Of a stretch of 64,000 nt of DNA, positions 58,165 through 64,000 are shown piece by piece (the stretch's first letter is position 1; every line of letters starts with the position of its first letter). The notes below the pieces were generated by a model. The model was not told where the DNA came from. It made no database searches and saw only the letters and a program-made list of their open reading frames with translations. Made by a program: the position numbers and the translations under genes. The stretch spans positions 472,685 through 536,684 of the forward strand of contig NZ_SGWY01000002.1 in the NCBI RefSeq assembly GCF_004216665.1. The letters are read 5' to 3'. The stretch comes from Agromyces ramosus. GTDB taxonomy: Bacteria; Actinomycetota; Actinomycetes; Actinomycetales; Microbacteriaceae.

Positions 58165-58170
58165 TACCGT
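58165..58170 (+). promoter_or_regulatory. -10 box TACCGT, leaderless DUF2332 transcript
   Basis: TACCGT ends 6 nt before the ATG at 58177. Confidence 0.5.
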
Positions 58171-58176
58171 GGCCCT

Positions 58177-59163
58177 ATGCCGACCAGCACGGATGCCACG
58201 GCGTCGACCGCCGAGCGGTACCGCGCCTTCGCCGACGTGGAGGCCCGTGGGATGTCGGCCTGCTACGAGGGGTGGGCGCACGGCGTGGCAGACGATCCCG
58301 AAACGATCGCCCTCATCGACGAGCTCCCCTCGCCGAAGCGGCAGCCGAACCTCGTGTTCACGGCCTCGCGGTTCCAGGGGGTGCCGATCGGCCCGTACCA
58401 CCTCTTCCGGGACTGGCTCCACCAACACTGGCTGGAGGTGCGGGCCACCGCCCTGACCCATGCCACCCAGACGAACGAGGCCGGGCGATGCGCCCTGCAC
58501 GTGCCCGTGCTCGGCGCGATCGAGGGGCCGATCGCGCTGCTCGAGGTCGGGGCATCCGCGGGGCTCTGCCTCTACCCCGACCGGTACGGCTACCGGTACA
58601 CGGGGCGCCCGCAGCTCGATCCTGCCGACGGCCCGAGCGAGGTGGTGCTCGACTGCACGGTCGACGACCGAGTGCCGGTGCCCGCGCGGCTGCCCGAGGT
58701 CGTGTGGCGTGGCGGCATCGACCTCAACCCGCTCGACGTGCGTCGCCCCGACGACGTCGCGTGGCTCGAGGCGCTGATCTGGCCCGAGCACGAGGATCGC
58801 CGTGCGCGCCTGCGCGCCGCCGCCGCGGTCGCCGCTGCCGACCCGCCGTACATCGTCGCCGGCGACCTGAACGCGCGACTGCACGACGTGGCCGCCCGGG
58901 CCCCCGATGGTGCGACCCTCGTCGTGTTCCACACGGCCGTGCTGATGTACCTCGACGAGCGGGGCCGGGAGCGCTTCGCGGAGCAGGTGCGACGGCTCCC
59001 TGGGCACTGGCTCTCGGTCGAGGCGCGCTCGGTCACGCCCGGGATCGCGTTGCGCGAGGACGTGCCCAACGATTCGACCGACCTCGCACTCGCGCTCGAC
59101 GGAGTCCAGCTCGCCTGGGCGCAGCCGCACGGACGCGCCATCCGGTGGGTGCCGAATCCCTAG
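58177..59163 (+). CDS. DUF2332 family protein
   Basis: 328 residues from ATG at 58177. The start AERYRAFADVEARGMSACYEGWAHG and the middle GPIALLEVGASAGLCLYPDRYGY are the DUF2332 signature. The family is widespread in actinobacteria and alphaproteobacteria; the GASAGL motif resembles the SAM-binding loop of methyltransferases, but no enzyme activity is established. The gene's TAG stop forms the first half of the rpiB -10 box. Confidence 0.88.
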   Translation: MPTSTDATASTAERYRAFADVEARGMSACYEGWAHGVADDPETIALIDELPSPKRQPNLVFTASRFQGVPIGPYHLFRDWLHQHWLEVRATALTHATQTNEAGRCALHVPVLGAIEGPIALLEVGASAGLCLYPDRYGYRYTGRPQLDPADGPSEVVLDCTVDDRVPVPARLPEVVWRGGIDLNPLDVRRPDDVAWLEALIWPEHEDRRARLRAAAAVAAADPPYIVAGDLNARLHDVAARAPDGATLVVFHTAVLMYLDERGRERFAEQVRRLPGHWLSVEARSVTPGIALREDVPNDSTDLALALDGVQLAWAQPHGRAIRWVPNP

Positions 59164-59166
59164 ACT
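59161..59166 (+). promoter_or_regulatory. -10 box TAGACT for rpiB, overlapping the DUF2332 stop
   Basis: TAGACT starts with the stop codon of the DUF2332 gene (59161-59163) and ends 7 nt before the rpiB ATG; leaderless message predicted. Confidence 0.55.
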
Positions 59167-59173
59167 TGGCCCC

Positions 59174-59686
59174 ATGCGCATCCACATCGCGACCGACCAC
59201 GCCGGCCTCGAGTTCAGCCGCACCCTCGTCGACCACCTGACCAACGGCGGTCACGAGGTCGTCGACCACGGCCCGACGGAATACGACCCCCTCGACGACT
59301 ACCCGGCGTTCTGCATCAACGCCGCCCTGGCGGTCGCGCGCGACCAGGCCGCCGGCGTGCGCACGCTCGGCGTCGTGTTCGGCGGGTCGGGCAACGGCGA
59401 GCAGATCGCGGCGAACAAGGTGAAGGGCATCCGCGCCGCCCTCGTGTGGAGCATGGACACCGCGATCCTCGCCCGTGAGCACAACGACGCCAACGTGATC
59501 TCGATCGGCGCCCGCCAGCACACCGTCGAGGAGGCGATCCGCTACATCGACGCGTTCCTCGCCGAGCCGTTCTCCGGCGACGAGCGGCACGTGCGACGCA
59601 TCGCGCAGCTCGCGGAGTACGAGACGACGGGCGACATCGCCGGCAAGGGCGTCGACGCGGCGGCCGGTTCGCCCGGCGAGGCATAG
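59174..59686 (+). CDS. rpiB: Ribose-5-phosphate isomerase B RpiB
   Basis: 170 residues from ATG at 59174. Interconverts ribose-5-phosphate and ribulose-5-phosphate. The N-terminal IATDHAG motif and the later HNDAN motif bind the phosphosugar. At the base position the sequence is GGSGNGEQIAANKV with Glu76; this is the M. tuberculosis type, which uses glutamate instead of the cysteine of E. coli RpiB. First gene of a run with the glycosylase, flavoprotein and amidohydrolase genes, spaced by 10 and 8 bases and a 4-base overlap. Confidence 0.95.
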   Translation: MRIHIATDHAGLEFSRTLVDHLTNGGHEVVDHGPTEYDPLDDYPAFCINAALAVARDQAAGVRTLGVVFGGSGNGEQIAANKVKGIRAALVWSMDTAILAREHNDANVISIGARQHTVEEAIRYIDAFLAEPFSGDERHVRRIAQLAEYETTGDIAGKGVDAAAGSPGEA

Positions 59687-59696
59687 GAGCCCCGCG

Positions 59697-60701
59697 GTGC
59701 CCGAGGGACACTCCGTCCACCGCATCACCCGCCAGTTCGAGCGCAACTTCGTCGGGCACCTCGTGCACGCGTCGAGCCCGCAGGGACGGTTCGCGGTGGG
59801 CGCCGCCGAGCTCGACGGGCGACGGATGACCGATGCCCGCGCCGTGGGCAAGCAGATGTTCCTCGGCTTCGAGGGTGACGTGTGGCTGCGAGTGCACCTC
59901 GGCATGTACGGCGCATGGGACTTCGCGGGCGAGATCCTGATGGACGCGACGATCGCCTCGGCGAACGGGCGCATGGGCCAGACCAACCAGCGTGGCACCT
60001 TCCTCGAGGGGCCGAACCCCGACGCCGTGGTCTTCGACGCCGCGGGCGAGAACTCCCTCACCTCGATCGGCGCTCCGCGGCGCACCCGGCTGCGGATGTC
60101 GGAGTCCGAGAAGGAGGGCGACGGCCTCGAGGCCTTCCCGCCCGAGCCGATCGGGCAGGTGCGGGTGCGCCTGCTCACCGACACGATCTGCGCCGACCTG
60201 CGCGGCCCCACCGCCTGCGAGGTGCTCGATCCCGCCCAGGTCGAGGACGTCGTGTCCAGGCTCGGTCCCGATCCGCTGATCGACGGGGGCCCCGAGGCCG
60301 AGGAGCGGTTCACGAGCGCCGTCCGCCGCAAGGCGACGCCGATCGCCCTGCTGCTCATGGACCAGGGCGTGGTCGCCGGCATCGGCAACGTGTACCGCGC
60401 CGAGCTGCTCTTCCGCGCCAGGCAGAACCCGCACACCCCGGGCAGGCAGGTGCCCGAGGCGCACGTGCGTCACCTCTGGCGCGACTGGTCGAACCTGCTC
60501 GCCATCGGCGTGGAGACCGGGCAGATGATGACGATGGACGACCTCGACCCCGAGGCGTATCGCGCGGCGATGGCCAATCGCGCCGACCGCCACTGGGTGT
60601 ACAAGCGCGAGGGACTCCCGTGCCGGGTCTGCGGCACGAACATCGCACTCGAGGAGCTCGGCGGCCGCAAGCTCTACTGGTGCCCCTACTGCCAGGCCTG
60701 A
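59697..60701 (+). CDS. Fpg/Nei family DNA glycosylase
   Basis: 334 residues from GTG at 59697. Base-excision repair of oxidised bases. The N-terminal MPEGHSVHR gives the catalytic Pro2 and Glu3. The helix-two-turn-helix region includes LLLMDQGVVAGIGNVYRAELL, in two parts, and the zinc finger is CRVCGTNI...YWCPYCQ. MPEGH and the long middle region favour the Nei2-like actinobacterial group over Fpg (MutM), but substrate preference is inferred. Second gene of the rpiB operon. Confidence 0.93.
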   Translation: MPEGHSVHRITRQFERNFVGHLVHASSPQGRFAVGAAELDGRRMTDARAVGKQMFLGFEGDVWLRVHLGMYGAWDFAGEILMDATIASANGRMGQTNQRGTFLEGPNPDAVVFDAAGENSLTSIGAPRRTRLRMSESEKEGDGLEAFPPEPIGQVRVRLLTDTICADLRGPTACEVLDPAQVEDVVSRLGPDPLIDGGPEAEERFTSAVRRKATPIALLLMDQGVVAGIGNVYRAELLFRARQNPHTPGRQVPEAHVRHLWRDWSNLLAIGVETGQMMTMDDLDPEAYRAAMANRADRHWVYKREGLPCRVCGTNIALEELGGRKLYWCPYCQA

Positions 60702-60709
60702 GGAGGACG

Positions 60710-61354
60710 ATGCGACAGAACCCCAGCTTCACCCTCGCGAGCGAGGACGGCGTGAAGCGCCTCATCCGGGAGCACCCGTGGATGACGATCGTGAGCATGA
60801 CGGATGCCGCGGGCCTCGTCGCCTCGCACTACCCGGTGCTGCTCGACGAGACCGCCGACGGCATCGTGCTGCTGACGCATGTCGGCCGGCCCGACGAGGT
60901 GGTCCACGAACTCGGGCGCCACGAGCTGATGGTGATCGTGCAGGGTCCGCACGGCTACATCTCGCCCGGCTGGTACGACGCGAATCCGGCCGTGCCAACC
61001 TGGAACTTCGTCACCGCGCATCTCTACGGCACTCCCGAGCTGCTCGACGCCGACGAGAACCTCCGCGTGCTCGAGGCGCTCGTCGACCACTTCGAGAGCG
61101 CCATGCCCGAGCCGCGGCGTATGCGCGGCACGCCCGAGGACGCGGCGTACGCCGACCGCATCGCGTCGGGCACCGTGGGGCTGCGCATCCCGATCACGCG
61201 GTTCGTCGCCAAGAACAAGATGAGCCAGAACCGCCCGGCCGAGACCGTCGACCGCATCATCGCCGAGCTCGAGGGCGACGGTCCCTATGCGAGCGCCTCG
61301 CTCGCCGCGGAGATGCGCCGCACCCACGAGGCGCTGCGGGCGGTCCGCGGATGA
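60710..61354 (+). CDS. FMN-binding PaiB-like flavoprotein
   Basis: 214 residues from ATG at 60710 with GGAGGAC upstream. Split-barrel flavin-binding fold; motifs TWNFVTAHLYG and KNKMSQNRP are typical of the PaiB/FMN_bind_2 family, some members of which were described as negative transcriptional regulators in Bacillus. No DNA-binding helix is present, so a flavin-linked enzyme role is equally likely. Overlaps the amidohydrolase start (ATGA). Confidence 0.9.
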   Translation: MRQNPSFTLASEDGVKRLIREHPWMTIVSMTDAAGLVASHYPVLLDETADGIVLLTHVGRPDEVVHELGRHELMVIVQGPHGYISPGWYDANPAVPTWNFVTAHLYGTPELLDADENLRVLEALVDHFESAMPEPRRMRGTPEDAAYADRIASGTVGLRIPITRFVAKNKMSQNRPAETVDRIIAELEGDGPYASASLAAEMRRTHEALRAVRG

Positions 61355-62829
61355 GCGGGCTGCTCCTCGAGGGTGCACGGCTGCCCGGCGCGCCCGAGGC
61401 CGTCGACGTGCTCGTCGCCGACGGCGTGGTCGCGGAGGTGGTGCCTCACGGCGCGACGACCGCGGCAGACCCCGCCGTCGATCGCATCGAGCTCGCCGGA
61501 CGCTGGATCGTGCCGGGCCTGCACGACCGGCATGCGCACCTCTCGCAATGGGCAATGGTGTCGCGTCGGCTCGACCTGTCCGGCGCGGCATCCGCGGCAG
61601 AGGCCGCGGAGCTCGTCCGACGCGGCGTCGACGCCGGCGAGTCCGAGGTGGTCGGCTTCGGCTACCGCGACGGGCTGTGGCCGGAAGCAACGAGCCGGCT
61701 GAAACTCGACGCGGTGTCGGGTGACATCCCGGTGGTGCTCGTCGCCGCCGACCTGCACGCATGCTGGGTCAATTCGGCCGCCGCCCGACGGCACGGCGTG
61801 ACGGTGCCCGACGACGGCGTCCTCCGCGAGGAGGCGAGCTTCAGGCTCCTGCGCGAGCTCGACGCGGTCGCCGACGACGTGCTCGACGGGTGGGTCGCAG
61901 ATGCCGTGTCCCGTGCCGCCGCTCGGGGCATGGTCGGCGTGGTCGACTACGAGATGCGCTGGAACCGGGACGACTGGGCACGCCGCGCGGCCGGCCGCGA
62001 CCTCCCGATGCGGGTCGGGTTCGGCGTCTATCCGCAGCACGTCGACCGCGCCATCGCAGAGGGGCTGCGCACCGGTGACGTCGTGCCGGATACCGGAGGC
62101 CTCGTCACGGTCGGCGGTGCCAAGGTCATCACCGACGGGTCGCTGAACACCCGCACCGCGTGGTGCTTCGACCCCTACCCGGGCCTCGAGGGCGGCGAGC
62201 ATCCCTACGGGCTGGCCACCGTGACCTACGAGGAGCTCGTGCCGCTCATGCAACGCGCGCACTCCGGCGGTCTGGCACCGGCGGTGCACGCCATCGGCGA
62301 TCACGCCAACGCGAGTGTGCTCGACGCGTTCGAGGCGGTCGGATGCTCCGGCTCCGTCGAGCACGCCCAGCTCCTGCGCCACGAGGACGTGGCCCGCTTC
62401 GCCCGTCTCGGCATCGTGGCGAGCGTGCAGCCCGAACACGCGATGGATGATCGCGACATCGCGGATCGCTACTGGGCCGGACGCACCGACCGTGCCTTCA
62501 TGCTCGCGGAGTTGCACACCGCCGGGGTCGAGCTCGCGCTCGGCTCCGATGCGCCCGTCGCCCCGCTCGACCCGTGGGTGGCGATCGCCGCGGCCGTCGG
62601 CCGGACGCGCGACGGACGCGAGCCCTGGCATCCCGAGCAGGCGATCGACGTGCGCGCGGCGCTCGCCGCCTCGACGGGCGGAGCCGGTCCCGAGGTCCGG
62701 GTCGGACGGCGAGCGGACCTCGCCGTCGTCGAGCGCGACCCGTACGCGGCATCCGTCGAGGAGCTGCGCACGATGCCCGTGGCGGCCACGCTCATCGCCG
62801 GACGAATGACGCACGACGCGCTCCGTTGA
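61351..62829 (+). CDS. Metal-dependent amidohydrolase (YtcJ-like)
   Basis: 492 residues from ATG at 61351. The metal-binding HxH motif is in LHDRHAHLSQ near residue 60, following VPGL as in the family. Later ligands are HAIGDHAN, SVEHAQLL and the aspartate of LALGSDAPV (about 390). Imidazolonepropionase/N-acyl-amidohydrolase type; substrate unknown. It is the last gene of the rpiB-glycosylase-flavoprotein run; no clear terminator was found in the 111 bases that follow. Confidence 0.9.
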   Translation: MSGLLLEGARLPGAPEAVDVLVADGVVAEVVPHGATTAADPAVDRIELAGRWIVPGLHDRHAHLSQWAMVSRRLDLSGAASAAEAAELVRRGVDAGESEVVGFGYRDGLWPEATSRLKLDAVSGDIPVVLVAADLHACWVNSAAARRHGVTVPDDGVLREEASFRLLRELDAVADDVLDGWVADAVSRAAARGMVGVVDYEMRWNRDDWARRAAGRDLPMRVGFGVYPQHVDRAIAEGLRTGDVVPDTGGLVTVGGAKVITDGSLNTRTAWCFDPYPGLEGGEHPYGLATVTYEELVPLMQRAHSGGLAPAVHAIGDHANASVLDAFEAVGCSGSVEHAQLLRHEDVARFARLGIVASVQPEHAMDDRDIADRYWAGRTDRAFMLAELHTAGVELALGSDAPVAPLDPWVAIAAAVGRTRDGREPWHPEQAIDVRAALAASTGGAGPEVRVGRRADLAVVERDPYAASVEELRTMPVAATLIAGRMTHDALR

Positions 62830-62940
62830 CCCGACTGCCGCGGCACCCCGTCGGGCGGGAGGGAGTCGGGGGATAACCCCCGCGCCGATCCGGGCGCACG
62901 CCGGCTGGGGCGGGAGGATCCCGCTCGCGAGGCTGGAACC

Positions 62941-64000
62941 ATGCCAACGACACGCCAGCTCCGCACCCCGATCCGCCGCCCGCGCGCCGCGCAGACCGCC
63001 CTCTCGGCGGTGGCGGCCGGCGCCCTCGTCGCCGTCGCGTTCGCCGGGTGCGGCCTCGGCGGGCCGGCGCCCGTCTCCACGGTCGGCGAGGTCGACTTCG
63101 ACACGCCGCTGGCGATCCCACCGCTCGCCGACTCGACCGTCGACGCCGCCGGCACCCGGGTCTTCGCGCTCGACGCGCGGGCGGGCATCACGGAGTTCGC
63201 ACCGGGCGTGACCAGCGACACGTGGGGCTTCAACGGCTCGTACCTCGGCCCGACGCTGGTCGCCGATCGCGGCGAGCGCGTGCGGGTCGACGTCACGAAC
63301 TCGCTCGACGAGCCGACGACCGTGCACTGGCACGGCATGCACCTCCCGGCCGAGATGGACGGCGGGCCCCACCAGATGGTGGAGCCGGATGCCACGTGGT
63401 CGCCCGAGTGGGACATCGACCAGCAGGCCGCCACCCTCTGGTACCACCCGCATCCGCACGGCGAGACCGAGGCGCACGTCACCCGCGGCCTCGCGGGCAT
63501 GTTCCTTGTGCACGACCCGGAGGAGCGTGCCCTCGGCCTGCCGTCGCAGTACGGCGTCGACGACGTGCCGGTGATCGTGCAGGACACGGGCTTCTCCGCC
63601 GATGGGCGTCGCGAGGCGCCGGCGCGGGGCTATGCGGGCGGGCTCGGCGACGAGCTCCTCGTGAACGGCACCCGGGGACCGTACCTCGAGGCGCACGACG
63701 AGCTGCTCCGGCTGCGACTCCTGAACGCGTCGACCGCGCGCACCTACGGCTTCACGTGGTCGGACGATCGCCCGATCGAGCTCATCGCGACCGACGGGGG
63801 CCTCCTCGAGGCATCCGTCGAGCTGGATCGCGTCGTGCTGTCGCCGGGCGAGCGAGCCGAGGTGCTCGTGCGCCTGACGCCGGGCGAGCGGGTCGTGCTG
63901 CGATCGGAGATGAGCGCCGAGGCCGCGGGCATGGTCGGCCCGGTCGCGGCGATGAACGGGAACACCGACGCGTTCGACGTGCTCGAGGTGCGCGCCACCG
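62941..64000 (+). CDS. Multicopper oxidase lipoprotein, C-terminus cut by window edge
   Basis: Open from ATG at 62941 to the window end (353 codons). A basic N-terminus and a hydrophobic segment end in the lipobox FAGC (Cys37), so the enzyme is anchored outside the membrane. The first cupredoxin domain has HWHGMHLP (about 122-129). The second copper cluster appears as WYHPHPHGE (about 161-169). The C-terminal copper site with the HCH motif lies beyond the edge. Typical activity: oxidation of Cu(I) or phenolic substrates with reduction of oxygen to water; a CueO/laccase-like role is likely. The ribosome binding site is weak. Confidence 0.88.
   Translation, partial: MPTTRQLRTPIRRPRAAQTALSAVAAGALVAVAFAGCGLGGPAPVSTVGEVDFDTPLAIPPLADSTVDAAGTRVFALDARAGITEFAPGVTSDTWGFNGSYLGPTLVADRGERVRVDVTNSLDEPTTVHWHGMHLPAEMDGGPHQMVEPDATWSPEWDIDQQAATLWYHPHPHGETEAHVTRGLAGMFLVHDPEERALGLPSQYGVDDVPVIVQDTGFSADGRREAPARGYAGGLGDELLVNGTRGPYLEAHDELLRLRLLNASTARTYGFTWSDDRPIELIATDGGLLEASVELDRVVLSPGERAEVLVRLTPGERVVLRSEMSAEAAGMVGPVAAMNGNTDAFDVLEVRAT

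Overview
The window reads as chromosome of a high-GC actinobacterium, most likely a Microbacteriaceae member of the Agromyces/Leifsonia type (inference). The reasons are a base composition around 70% GC by eye, many GTG starts, the actinobacterial gene order glgB-glgE / glgP, the GatCAB-LigA-MnmA neighbourhood, an M. tuberculosis-like RpiB, and DUF2332, YkoEDC and Orn homologues. Genes are packed on both strands. I see no prophage, insertion sequence, integrase or CRISPR array, and no gene-free stretch longer than about 300 bases. Start codons were re-chosen from ribosome binding sites, family lengths and promoter position, because most long open frames on the opposite strand are GC-driven shadows.

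Layout. 1-4390: a truncated DivIVA-like coiled-coil gene (minus), a membrane protein with an internal lipobox, and a YbbN-like thioredoxin/TPR protein. 4419-14017: storage glucan metabolism, with glgE-glgB (minus), divergent glgP, then glgX with a ybaK-type deacylase (minus). 14109-16546: cysteine desulfurase and mnmA (tRNA thiolation). 16714-18438: two tandem paralogous membrane proteins with duplicated promoters. 18479-25976: ligA, a Tat-exported phosphoesterase, and gatC-gatA-gatB. 26034-30177: an acyltransferase, a glycine-rich-tail protein, dinB, a GerW-like protein and a TPP riboswitch. 30178-34022: ECF thiamine-type transporter ykoE-ykoD-ykoC, a P-loop kinase and a small acidic protein. 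34038-38481: a degenerate DD-carboxypeptidase-like protein, a zincin, tRNA-His, orn, a second P-loop kinase, tRNA-Arg and a CPA2 antiporter. 38617-45589: nadE, small hypotheticals, an aldo/keto reductase divergent from msrA, an SSB paralogue, a lipoprotein, ettA and a thioesterase. 45611-51851: DUF2231/Rieske pair, tesB, a hypothetical protein, an FAD dehydrogenase, a truncated haemoglobin and mscS. 51863-57042: two tandem pepN aminopeptidases. 57165-64000: a membrane protein, DUF2332, rpiB, a Fpg/Nei glycosylase, a PaiB-like flavoprotein, an amidohydrolase and the 5' part of a multicopper oxidase.

The strongest cross-cutting signal is promoter geometry. At about one third of the genes a -10 hexamer of the form TAnnnT ends 6-7 nt before the start codon, which predicts leaderless mRNAs. 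At two divergent gene pairs a single 7-bp TAnnnTA core provides overlapping -10 boxes for both directions, with start codons only 17-19 nt apart. Other items to look at are a run of 30 uninterrupted 11-residue repeats in the DivIVA-like protein, 54-bp repeats encoding DxDxDG motifs in one of the tandem membrane paralogues, a carboxypeptidase homologue without its nucleophile, and an over-represented word GGATGCCG/CGGCATCC.
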